Of a DNA stretch of 6,536 bases, positions 1 to 6,091 are shown piece after piece (position 1 is the first letter of the stretch; every line of letters begins with the position of its first letter). Under the pieces are notes generated by a model. The model was not told the DNA's origin, did no database searches, and saw only the letters and a list, made by a program, of their open reading frames with translations. The position numbers were made by a program, and so were the translations under genes. The DNA is from Rikenellaceae bacterium (lineage in GTDB: Bacteria; Bacteroidota; Bacteroidia; Bacteroidales; UBA932). The stretch is from positions 1-6,536 of the forward strand of contig DOVA01000114.1 in the NCBI GenBank assembly GCA_003520315.1, given 5' to 3'.

Positions 1-370
1 TGTTATTTCATCTGTTAGAGCGCCAAAGGCTGTTGGACCATACAGCCAGGCAACAGAATCAAATGGATTTATTTTTATTTCTGGTCAGCTTCCGATTGAT
101 GTCTCTAAAGGAGAGATCGTGGATGGAGGCATAAGAGAACAGACTGCCCAGTCACTTAGAAATATTGGATATATTTTGGAAGAGGCTGGATGTAATTTTG
201 ACAATGTGCTCAAGGCTACGGTGTATCTTTCTGATATCAATAATTTTACGTCAATGAATGAAGTTTATGCCACTTTTTTTAAGGAACCATATCCTGCAAG
301 AGTTGCATATGCTGTAGTTGCATTGCCTAAAGGTGCACTTGTTGAAATAGATGTGATTGCTGCAAAATGA
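1..370 (+). CDS. ridA: RidA family 2-iminobutanoate/2-iminopropanoate deaminase, 5' partial
   Basis: The reading frame enters at base 2 and gives 122 residues before the TGA at 368-370. RidA (YjgF/YER057c/UK114) proteins hydrolyse reactive enamine/imine intermediates made by PLP enzymes such as threonine dehydratase, protecting other PLP enzymes in the cytosol; they form trimers. Visible family marks, in the numbering of this fragment, are GPYSQA (12-17), the ISGQLP strand (26-31), PARVAYAVVALPKGALVEID (98-117) and the C-terminal VIAAK. Arg100 and Glu115 are spaced like the substrate-binding Arg105 and Glu120 of enteric RidA. Family members run about 125-130 residues, so only the first few codons are missing, beyond the window edge. 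An in-frame GTG at 119 is internal and would remove the first strands, so it is not a plausible start. No convincing terminator follows; the next gene, rho, starts 100 bases downstream and seems to have its own promoter. Deaminase activity is inferred from the family; some paralogues have other roles. Confidence 0.93.
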   Translation, partial: VISSVRAPKAVGPYSQATESNGFIFISGQLPIDVSKGEIVDGGIREQTAQSLRNIGYILEEAGCNFDNVLKATVYLSDINNFTSMNEVYATFFKEPYPARVAYAVVALPKGALVEIDVIAAK

Positions 371-389
371 TGCTAATTATGGAAATTCA

Positions 390-420
390 TTTTAAACTTT
401 CAATAATTTTACTAATTTTG
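390..420 (+). promoter_or_regulatory. candidate Bacteroidota-type promoter for rho
   Basis: TAATTTTG at 413-420 fits the Bacteroidota -7 consensus TAnnTTTG. Exactly 19 bases upstream, TTTT at 390-393 is one mismatch from the -33 element TTTG. Transcription would start near 427, leaving a leader of roughly 45 bases before the rho ATG at 471. The bases just after the box (TTTTGCAG) resemble those at the ferredoxin promoter (CTTTGCAG). This is a pattern match in AT-rich DNA, so read-through from ridA is also possible. Confidence 0.5.
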
Positions 421-470
421 CAGCAACCAAATATTCTTTTCCGGTTAATAATTACCCCCTTATACATCTA

Positions 471-2414
471 ATGTACGATATTAAAGAGTTAAGCAAGATG
501 AGTCAGGAAGACTTACTTGCAATTGCGCAGAAGCTGAATATCAGCAATGCCAAAAACTTTTCCACCGAAGAACTAATTTACGAAATACTGGATGAACAGG
601 CTAAACAGGGCAGTCTCACAAATCAACCTATTAAAAAGCCATTAGTTCAACGGCAGAAGAAGCAGAGAATCAACAAACCTAAGGAGGTACAAAAAGTCGT
701 AGTATCTTCTAAAGAGGAAGCATCTCCGGCTGAGGTGCCAAAACTGGAGCCTCACAAGAATGAGGATTCTAAAGCAGAAGTCTCTTCTGATAAAACCGTC
801 CCTTCTTCAAGTTCAAAGATGGAAATTTCTAATGCTGTGGCTGCAAATAGGGAGACTACTTCTTCATCTAAAAAGAGAGGTAGAAAACCAACAGTTGTTA
901 AGGTTCCTGAACAGACAAAAGCAAAACAGGAAGCTGAGCAGAAAAATCAGGTTAAACCAGCAAGTGAAGCAGCTATAAGTGAAAAGTCTCAAAAGGAGAC
1001 TCAACCTGCTCCTCAACCCGTCCAACACCATCAACAGGGACAGAATGTGCAGCAGTATCAAAACAAACAGCAAAATCAGCATCCTCCGCAAAATGGTCAG
1101 GTTCAACACAATCAGCAACCACAGCAGAATGGTCAGCCACATCAGAATAACCATCTACAGCAACAGGCTCAGCAGCAGCATAAGCAACATCACAACCTTT
1201 CGAAAGATAATAAGATGTCTCAGCCAAGTGATGATGAGTTGTCGATTGAAAGCGTTGAAAATAGCATAAAGGAACAGTATAAAAAGGTTGAATTTGAAGG
1301 TACAGTTGAGGCCACAGGAGTCCTTGAAATAATGCCTGACGGGTATGGGTTTTTGAGGTCTTCAGACTATAATTACCTCAACTCGCCAGATGATATTTAC
1401 ATATCCCAATCACAAATTAAACTTTATGGCTTAAAGACTGGAGACACACTTGTTGGGGATATCAGGCCTCCAAGGGAAGGCGATAAATATTTCCCTCTTG
1501 TTAAGGTAAATCAGATAAACGGTCGTTCTCCCGAATTCATAAGAGATCGTATCCCTTTTGATTATCTTACTCCTCTTTTCCCAAATGAAAAATTTGATAT
1601 TACTTCCAATGGTCACAATAATCTTTCCACAAGAATTGTAGATCTCTTTGCGCCTATAGGTAAGGGTCAGAGAGGTTTGATAGTTGCTCAGCCAAAGACT
1701 GGGAAGACTATTCTTCTCCAGGATATAGCCAATGCAATTGCTGCCAATCATCCGGAGGTATACATGATTGTTCTTCTTATAGATGAACGTCCGGAAGAGG
1801 TTACAGACATGGCGCGAAGTGTTAAGGCTGAAGTAATTGCATCTACTTTTGACGAACCGGCAGAGAGACATGTTAAAATTGCGAATATCGTTCTTGAGAA
1901 AGCTAAAAGACTTGTTGAATGTGGTCACGACGTGGTGATTTTACTGGACTCCATCACACGTCTGGCGAGAGCCTTCAACACTGTGCAGCCGGCTTCAGGT
2001 AAAGTGTTGAGTGGAGGTGTTGATGCTAATGCTCTTCATAAACCTAAACGTTTTTTCGGTGCAGCCAGGAATATCGAAAATGGCGGTTCACTTACAATTC
2101 TTGCTACGGCTCTGATTGATACAGGTTCCAAGATGGACGAGGTGATATTTGAAGAGTTTAAGGGTACAGGTAATATGGAACTGCAACTCGACAGGAAACT
2201 TGCAAATAAAAGAATATTTCCTGCAGTCGATGTTACTCTTAGTAGTACTCGTAGAGATGATCTTCTTTTTGACAAGGACACTTTAAACAGGATTTGGATC
2301 TTGAGAAATTATCTTGCTGACATGAATTCAGTCGAGGCAATGGAATTCATGAAGACCAGGCTTATGCGTACAGAAAATAATCAGGAGTTTTTGATGTCAA
2401 TGAATGGAGAGTAA
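471..2414 (+). CDS. rho: Transcription termination factor Rho with long Q-rich disordered insertion
   Basis: This is a 647-residue hexameric RNA-dependent ATPase/helicase that ends transcription at C-rich unstructured RNA. Domains in order: Rho_N helical domain (about 1-45); a low-complexity, probably disordered region (about 46-272) with Lys/Glu/Ser-rich and then Gln/Asn/His-rich parts (27 Gln in residues 181-240); the primary RNA-binding cold-shock-like fold (about 275-352) with RNP1 GYGFLRS (291-297); and the RecA-like motor (about 355-640). The motor carries Walker A QPKTGKT (407-413), the catalytic Glu439 in [10 protein letters not shown], Walker B VVILLD (488-493), the Q loop around [15 protein letters not shown] (513-527), the R loop KGTGNMEL (564-571) and the arginine finger Arg594 in SSTR, matching E. 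coli Arg366. Escherichia coli Rho has 419 residues; the excess lies almost wholly in the insertion. The motor looks intact, apart from Thr for the usual Ala in the PKAGKT loop. No Shine-Dalgarno precedes the ATG, as usual in this phylum. The gene ends against the convergent exporter gene with no spacer. Confidence 0.98.
   Translation: MYDIKELSKMSQEDLLAIAQKLNISNAKNFSTEELIYEILDEQAKQGSLTNQPIKKPLVQRQKKQRINKPKEVQKVVVSSKEEASPAEVPKLEPHKNEDSKAEVSSDKTVPSSSSKMEISNAVAANRETTSSSKKRGRKPTVVKVPEQTKAKQEAEQKNQVKPASEAAISEKSQKETQPAPQPVQHHQQGQNVQQYQNKQQNQHPPQNGQVQHNQQPQQNGQPHQNNHLQQQAQQQHKQHHNLSKDNKMSQPSDDELSIESVENSIKEQYKKVEFEGTVEATGVLEIMPDGYGFLRSSDYNYLNSPDDIYISQSQIKLYGLKTGDTLVGDIRPPREGDKYFPLVKVNQINGRSPEFIRDRIPFDYLTPLFPNEKFDITSNGHNNLSTRIVDLFAPIGKGQRGLIVAQPKTGKTILLQDIANAIAANHPEVYMIVLLIDERPEEVTDMARSVKAEVIASTFDEPAERHVKIANIVLEKAKRLVECGHDVVILLDSITRLARAFNTVQPASGKVLSGGVDANALHKPKRFFGAARNIENGGSLTILATALIDTGSKMDEVIFEEFKGTGNMELQLDRKLANKRIFPAVDVTLSSTRRDDLLFDKDTLNRIWILRNYLADMNSVEAMEFMKTRLMRTENNQEFLMSMNGE
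1083..1154 (+). repeat. Two tandem 36-base units inside the rho Q-rich region
   Basis: Two adjacent in-frame 36-base units (1083-1118 and 1119-1154) encode [12 protein letters not shown] and [12 protein letters not shown], residues 205-216 and 217-228 of Rho. The shared core is P-x-QNGQ followed by a His/Gln/Asn-rich tail. The DNA copies share AATGGTCAG and CAG/CAA-rich flanks but have diverged at several codons. They look like the trace of a local duplication in a glutamine-rich tract. Confidence 0.65.
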
Positions 2415-3527
2415 CTAAATTCCGAAAAGGTGCATAGTTATTCCAATTGTTATTCCTGCAACAAAATTGATGGCTTTTGCCTTAAAGAAGCTTCCTTTGC
2501 TTTCAGCAAGTAATGGAAGTGCGGTATGTCCGTCCTGCACCATTGAACTAACAAATAGGACACTGAAAGGAATGAGACCATTAGCAAAGAGTGTAATGAA
2601 TATCATATGTGGTCCAGATTCAGGAATAAGTCCAATAGCTGCTGCCATCAGAATCATTATTATGACATTCTCTCTGACCCAATTTTCTATGTGAAGGTAT
2701 TGAGTACCAAAATGAATGACAATTAATGCTCCGAAAGTCCAGAGGAAAATAGATTTGAAATGGTTTACTATTACATGATTCCAAAGATGCTCTTTGATAA
2801 AATGTTCTTTGGCTTTGAGTGTGAGATAAAGTGTAATAATACTTATTCCTGCAAACAGGAGATTTATCCATCTTTCACTGAAAATATTAATTGAGCCATG
2901 CAGATGTTCATCTGTAGAGTGAGTCTCTCCGGAAGCACCGGTTTCAATATGATCATGCTCCAAAATGCCCATCACGACTGCAATGACAAATATAGCTACA
3001 CCAACTACAATAATCAGTCTTTCCTTACTTAATTTTTTAAGATTTTCTCTAATACTGTTGCCAAATATTGGAGAAGAAGAGACAAAGTATTCGTTTTCAT
3101 GGATCTTGTAGTGTTCCGGTGCGAATGGGCGACGTCTATCCTTGAAAACTTTATCAGCGACAATGCCAATAAGGAGACCTGTGATAAAAAGTGTAAAAAA
3201 CAAAATCAGGGCAGTTTTTGGAACGGCTGCCAGAAGAACAAATGCTTCGTCTCCTGATGAGGAGATCATCATAGCGAGTAGTGAACCGAAGCTAACTATA
3301 TTGTGTGTATAGAGAGAGACGACGGCAAAACCTCCTACACATCCCGGAACCAATCCCAGGAGTGCTGACAGAAGAACCTGTTTTACAGGAGAATTTCTAA
3401 GTTTGTTGAATGTGGATCCGTGAGAGTGAACGTTGACGTATTCAATCAGAAGCATCATTACCATGACGAGTCCGGTAATAAGTATGCTGTTTTTGAGGGC
3501 TTCAATTATAATGTTTACAAGATTCAT
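2415..3527 (-). CDS. Putative 10-TM heavy-metal/manganese exporter (ArsP_2/DUF2899-like)
   Basis: This is a 370-residue, strongly hydrophobic inner-membrane protein with about ten likely transmembrane segments (roughly 11-30, 50-70, 77-100, 104-124, 170-188, 218-236, 255-275, 285-302, 307-328, 352-368). From recall it resembles the family labelled 'putative 10TM heavy-metal exporter' or 'putative manganese transporter'; substrate and direction are not shown by the sequence. Two halves carry a matching block: residues 52-100 and 293-341 align without gaps, sharing GL(V/I)P near the start, a conserved Gly (92/333) and a terminal LLA. Possible metal ligands include HSH (34-36), Asp93/Glu94, Asp332/His334 and a His/Asp/Glu-rich loop at 189-210. 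The ATG overlaps the meaB stop codon (ATGA, 3524-3527), implying translational coupling as the last gene of a three-gene operon. Its TAG stop abuts the TAA of convergent rho. Membrane permease is secure; metal export is inferred from family naming. Confidence 0.75.
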   Translation of the reverse strand: MNLVNIIIEALKNSILITGLVMVMMLLIEYVNVHSHGSTFNKLRNSPVKQVLLSALLGLVPGCVGGFAVVSLYTHNIVSFGSLLAMMISSSGDEAFVLLAAVPKTALILFFTLFITGLLIGIVADKVFKDRRRPFAPEHYKIHENEYFVSSSPIFGNSIRENLKKLSKERLIIVVGVAIFVIAVVMGILEHDHIETGASGETHSTDEHLHGSINIFSERWINLLFAGISIITLYLTLKAKEHFIKEHLWNHVIVNHFKSIFLWTFGALIVIHFGTQYLHIENWVRENVIIMILMAAAIGLIPESGPHMIFITLFANGLIPFSVLFVSSMVQDGHTALPLLAESKGSFFKAKAINFVAGITIGITMHLFGI

Positions 3528-4606
3528 TTGTTATACAGTTTAAGAAGTTCTGAGGCTGCTGTGAAAGATCCCATTTTGCCTGATAAAACAAGTTCTTCGT
3601 ACTCTTTAAGTTTAACTTGTATTTTAGGATCTTCGTAGAAACGGTTTTTCAGCTCGTCATTGATGGATTCATACATCCAGAATTTAGCCTGTTCTCTTCT
3701 TTTATGAATATAATAACCATTTTCTCGAGTAAGTTGGAAATATTCAAATATCTTGGATAGAATTTCATCCAGCCCTGTTTTGTTGACAGCTGAAGTGGTA
3801 AGGGCTGTGGGTATCCATCCGGATTCTGTAGGAGGGAAAAGGCGCAGTGCGTTGGAATACAATGCTTTTGCCATTTCTGCCTTTTGTATGTTTGAACCAT
3901 CTGCTTTAGTGATTGCTATCAAATCTGACATTTCCATAATACCTCTTTTAATGCCTTGAAGCTCATCGCCTGCACCTGCTAACATTAAAAGAAGAAAAAA
4001 GTCACTCATTGAATGTACTGTGGTTTCAGACTGTCCGACTCCGACTGTTTCAATAAAAATAACGTCATAACCAGCTGCTTCACACAGAACAATTGTTTCG
4101 CGGGTTTTCCTTGCAACGCCTCCAAGAGAACCCCCGCTTGGACTTGGTCTAATAAATGCATTGGGATCGGAGGAGAGTGTCTCCATTCTTGTTTTGTCTC
4201 CAAGAATACTTCCTTTGCTTCTTTCACTGCTCGGATCTATTGCAAGTACGGCAAGCTTGTGACCACGTGAGGTAATTAATCCTCCAAAGGCTTCGATGAA
4301 TGTACTTTTGCCAACTCCGGGAACTCCAGTAATACCTATACGCATTGACTGAACTGCAAAAGGTTGACAGGCTTCTACAACTTGCTGGGCTACAACTCTG
4401 TGTTCGGGTTTGGAACTCTCGATAAGTGTAATAGCCCGACTTAACAAAGTTGTATTTCCGGCTAAAACCCCCTCTACATAATCTTTAACTGTAAGGTTTC
4501 TGTTTCTGTTTTTCTTGAAGAAATCATTGATATAAGGGTTTACAACTGGCGGCTGTTCAATACCCTCATTTACTATAAGGGCGCTGTCTCTTTCAATGTC
4601 ATTCAT
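3524..4606 (-). CDS. meaB: MeaB/ArgK-type P-loop GTPase, methylmalonyl-CoA mutase chaperone
   Basis: This is a 360-residue cytosolic SIMIBI-class GTPase. MeaB proteins bind B12-dependent acyl-CoA mutases, gate loading of adenosylcobalamin and help expel inactivated cofactor; older annotations call them LAO/AO transport ATPase (ArgK). Visible motifs: the N-terminal helical element LLSRAITLIES (54-64); P-loop GVPGVGKS (94-101); LAIDPSSERSKGSILGDKTRM (121-141, with Asp124), family-typical; the 150-164 stretch FIRPSPSGGSLGGVA; the G3 region IETVGVGQSE (185-194); and the G4 base-recognition motif TKAD (233-236), where many GTPases have NKxD. The C-terminal helices (about 290-358) match the family dimerisation region. 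Length is normal. The ATG at 4606 overlaps the TGA of the upstream DUF1573 gene, and its own TGA overlaps the exporter ATG, so it is the middle cistron. No mutase gene is in the window, so its client is presumably encoded elsewhere. Family assignment is firm; the exact mutase partner is inferred. Confidence 0.94.
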   Translation of the reverse strand: MNDIERDSALIVNEGIEQPPVVNPYINDFFKKNRNRNLTVKDYVEGVLAGNTTLLSRAITLIESSKPEHRVVAQQVVEACQPFAVQSMRIGITGVPGVGKSTFIEAFGGLITSRGHKLAVLAIDPSSERSKGSILGDKTRMETLSSDPNAFIRPSPSGGSLGGVARKTRETIVLCEAAGYDVIFIETVGVGQSETTVHSMSDFFLLLMLAGAGDELQGIKRGIMEMSDLIAITKADGSNIQKAEMAKALYSNALRLFPPTESGWIPTALTTSAVNKTGLDEILSKIFEYFQLTRENGYYIHKRREQAKFWMYESINDELKNRFYEDPKIQVKLKEYEELVLSGKMGSFTAASELLKLYNK

Positions 4607-5703
4607 GAGTTTTTATTTGTCACCTTTCCGGAAATTATCAGATTAATTATTGGTCTGGTTGGCGAATTAGTTACAAGGGTAACAACAAAATTTTTTTCTC
4701 CGGACATGTTTTTTGTATTTATTTCAATTTCAATTTCTGATCTGCCTGAGGCAGGAATCTTTTCTTTGTGTTTAGCGATAATACCATCCTCACTATATCG
4801 AATTTGTCTGATAATTAAATCGCTTTTCCCGGTATTTCTAAAATCAAAACTACATTTTACTGTAGACCCTTCTTTTACCTCTCCAAATGAAAAGGAACTT
4901 CTACTAAAAATTGGCAGTGGGGCTTTGTCAAGTTCTGCTTTTGACATATCGGCGAAATTTTCAAGAATAGTTGCTTTAATCTGAATTGGTTTATCTGCTT
5001 TTTTACCATTAATGACAGGAATTGCTGAGAAAATGGTTGTACCCCAATTGTTTGCTGCCTTTGTGTCAATAGAAAATATCAAGTCTGTCTTTCCATTTTC
5101 AGGCACTAGATCAGGAACAGCATTTATATAAAATCCTTTTGAAAAATCGGTAAAACTTATTTTTATCGGATTTCCTGCAAGGTTAACTACCTCAACAGCT
5201 CCTTTTGAAATAGTACCGTACTGAATTTGTCCCAGTTCTATAGGATTTCTTTTTAATCCAAGCTGTCCGATCTTGACTGGATACTGCTGGCGAAGAGTTT
5301 TTGGTTTCTGAGTGACAATACCTTTTACTCTTAACACAATAGGTCTGGATGATCCTGTTACATATACAGTTAATGATTTGTCAAATGGGTAAGGTCCCTG
5401 GTCGTTTAGAAAAGTAACATCAATTTTCCCTTTTTCACCGGGTTTAACAGGACTTTTGGTCCATTCGGGAGTGGTACATCCACAAGAGGAGATAACGGTC
5501 TGTATGACCACAGGCTGATTACTGATGTTTTTGAAAATAAAAGAACAACTTCTCGGACCTGAATTCATGTCAATATATCCAAAATCGTGGATTGTCTTGT
5601 TGAATTCGATACTCATCTGAGGAGAGTTTTGTGCCAATAAGAGTGTAATTGACATCAAAGTGATGAACGTCATGGCACACATCTTATATATAATATTTTT
5701 CAT
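4603..5703 (-). CDS. Secreted DUF1573 protein with three Ig-like repeats
   Basis: The gene encodes a 366-residue exported protein of unknown function. An N-terminal signal sequence is clear: MKNIIYK, then a hydrophobic core to about residue 24 (LLLAQ), with cleavage probably near 24-26; Cys9 is in the n-region and there is no lipobox. Three beta-rich segments follow the same pattern (short strand, FG or LG, turn, hydrophobic strand with an N-rich turn): about 30-130, 143-250 and 266-361. The first holds the DUF1573 hallmark SSCGCTTPEW (72-81) plus the VKPGEKGKIDVTF stretch; the other two lack the CGC pair. Such domains resemble ASH/Ig-like folds and are abundant in Bacteroidota envelopes. I chose the ATG at 5703; the preceding codon is an in-frame GTG (5706-5704) that would add only one residue. 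It is the first gene of the operon; its TGA overlaps the meaB ATG. Envelope location is well supported, but no biochemical role can be given. Confidence 0.88.
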   Translation of the reverse strand: MKNIIYKMCAMTFITLMSITLLLAQNSPQMSIEFNKTIHDFGYIDMNSGPRSCSFIFKNISNQPVVIQTVISSCGCTTPEWTKSPVKPGEKGKIDVTFLNDQGPYPFDKSLTVYVTGSSRPIVLRVKGIVTQKPKTLRQQYPVKIGQLGLKRNPIELGQIQYGTISKGAVEVVNLAGNPIKISFTDFSKGFYINAVPDLVPENGKTDLIFSIDTKAANNWGTTIFSAIPVINGKKADKPIQIKATILENFADMSKAELDKAPLPIFSRSSFSFGEVKEGSTVKCSFDFRNTGKSDLIIRQIRYSEDGIIAKHKEKIPASGRSEIEIEINTKNMSGEKNFVVTLVTNSPTRPIINLIISGKVTNKNS

Positions 5704-5729
5704 CACAATTAGGTTTATGTTTCAGTTCA

Positions 5730-5737
5730 CAAAGATA
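5730..5737 (-). promoter_or_regulatory. candidate -7 element of the DUF1573-meaB-exporter operon
   Basis: On the minus strand this reads TATCTTTG, a full match to TAnnTTTG. It lies 26 bases before the ATG at 5703, so the leader would be only about 20 bases. No good TTTG -33 element sits 19-21 bases upstream, where TAGA, GTAG or GGTA is found. The expected -33 position (about 5757-5760) falls inside the spacer of the divergent ferredoxin promoter. It is the only plausible promoter I see for the operon. Confidence 0.5.
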
Positions 5738-5746
5738 CAATTACTA

Positions 5747-5777
5747 TTTGTTCTTTTCTACCCATTTTATACCTTTG
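5747..5777 (+). promoter_or_regulatory. Bacteroidota-type promoter for the ferredoxin gene
   Basis: TTTG at 5747-5750, a 19-base spacer and TACCTTTG at 5770-5777 together match the Bacteroidota sigma-ABfr consensus (TTTG-N19-TAnnTTTG) at every defined position. Transcription should begin around 5783-5785, giving a leader of about 25 bases before the ATG at 5808. This is the strongest promoter match in the window and fits the high expression expected of a ferredoxin. Confidence 0.8.
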
Positions 5778-5807
5778 CAGATAATAAACCAATTAAATTT
5801 TATAGTA

Positions 5808-5975
5808 ATGGCTTACAAAATTTCAGAAGACTGCACAGCTTGTGGAACATGTATCGATGAATGCCCTGTTGAGGCTATTTCACCTGGTGATATCTACAAA
5901 ATAGATCCAAATATCTGTTCAGACTGTGGTACTTGCGCTGACGTTTGCCCTGTAGGGGCTATCAGTCAGATGTAA
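5808..5975 (+). CDS. 2[4Fe-4S] clostridial-type ferredoxin
   Basis: This is a 55-residue cytosolic electron carrier. It has two complete CxxCxxCxxxCP motifs: Cys9, 12, 15, 19 followed by Pro20, and Cys37, 40, 43, 47 followed by Pro48. In this family, the first three cysteines of one motif and the last of the other ligate each [4Fe-4S] cluster. The length is typical of clostridial ferredoxins, which carry low-potential electrons for enzymes such as pyruvate:ferredoxin oxidoreductase and hydrogenases. The two halves (MAYKISEDCTACGTC and YKIDPNICSDCGTC regions) show the usual internal duplication. The start is the ATG beginning MAYKISEDC; the frame stays open upstream to a TTG at 5748, but that would add a hydrophobic leader overlapping the promoter, so it is rejected. 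It is a single-gene unit with its own promoter and terminator, divergent from the DUF1573 operon. Its redox partners cannot be told from the sequence. Confidence 0.96.
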   Translation: MAYKISEDCTACGTCIDECPVEAISPGDIYKIDPNICSDCGTCADVCPVGAISQM

Positions 5976-5998
5976 TTTATCTTGCTGTACAACAAAAT

Positions 5999-6027
5999 GA
6001 GGGGGTGTCATTTATTGGCACTCCCTC
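5999..6027 (+). terminator. Hairpin terminator after the ferredoxin gene
   Basis: GAGGGGGTGTC (5999-6009) pairs with GGCACTCCCTC (6017-6027) as an 11-base-pair stem with two G-U wobbles around the 7-base loop ATTTATT. The downstream tract TTCTATT is only moderately U-rich; upstream is AACAAAAT. It lies 23 bases after the ferredoxin stop codon and before the serS promoter, so it separates the two units. Confidence 0.75.
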
Positions 6028-6039
6028 TTCTATTAGTTA

Positions 6040-6070
6040 TATGTTAGAGAGTAATTTTTTCATACCTTTG
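6040..6070 (+). promoter_or_regulatory. candidate Bacteroidota-type promoter for serS
   Basis: TACCTTTG at 6063-6070 is identical to the ferredoxin -7 box. At the same 19-base spacing upstream, TATG (6040-6043) is one mismatch from TTTG. The start would be near 6077, leaving about 15 bases of leader before the ATG at 6092. Its position just beyond the terminator supports an independent serS transcript. Confidence 0.65.
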
Positions 6071-6091
6071 AAACTCATATTTTAAGGAACA

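Noticed and set aside
371..470. Terminator, small RNA or small gene between ridA and rho
   Set aside because: No stem longer than a few A-T pairs and no convincing reading frame was found. Apart from the candidate promoter, the spacer shows nothing supportable.
864..1227. Leucine-rich and Val/Ala/Asp-rich open frames antisense to the Q-rich part of rho
   Set aside because: CAG/CAA codons read on the other strand or in other frames give Leu, Val or Ala runs. These are composition artefacts, not membrane proteins.
1431..1928. 165-codon open frame on the minus strand inside rho
   Set aside because: It lies fully antisense to the conserved RNA-binding and motor domains of Rho. Its product is Ser/Asn/Lys/Arg-rich without a recognisable domain.
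2437..2456. Short direct repeat GTTATTCC near the exporter 3' end
   Set aside because: Two 8-base copies split by AATT lie inside codons for the last membrane segment. This is expected by chance in AT-rich coding DNA.
5704..5706. GTG start for the DUF1573 protein one codon before the ATG
   Set aside because: The ATG at 5703 gives a typical signal peptide start (MKNIIYK). The GTG adds only one residue and is a rarer start.
5704..5770. Cobalamin or manganese (yybP-ykoY) riboswitch ahead of the MeaB/exporter operon
   Set aside because: The leader from the candidate promoter is only about 20 bases, far too short. I see no conserved box or multi-stem arrangement in the spacer.
5748..5807. Upstream extension of the ferredoxin with a hydrophobic leader from a TTG
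   Set aside because: The extension overlaps a perfect promoter and its likely start site. The ATG at 5808 gives the normal 55-residue ferredoxin.
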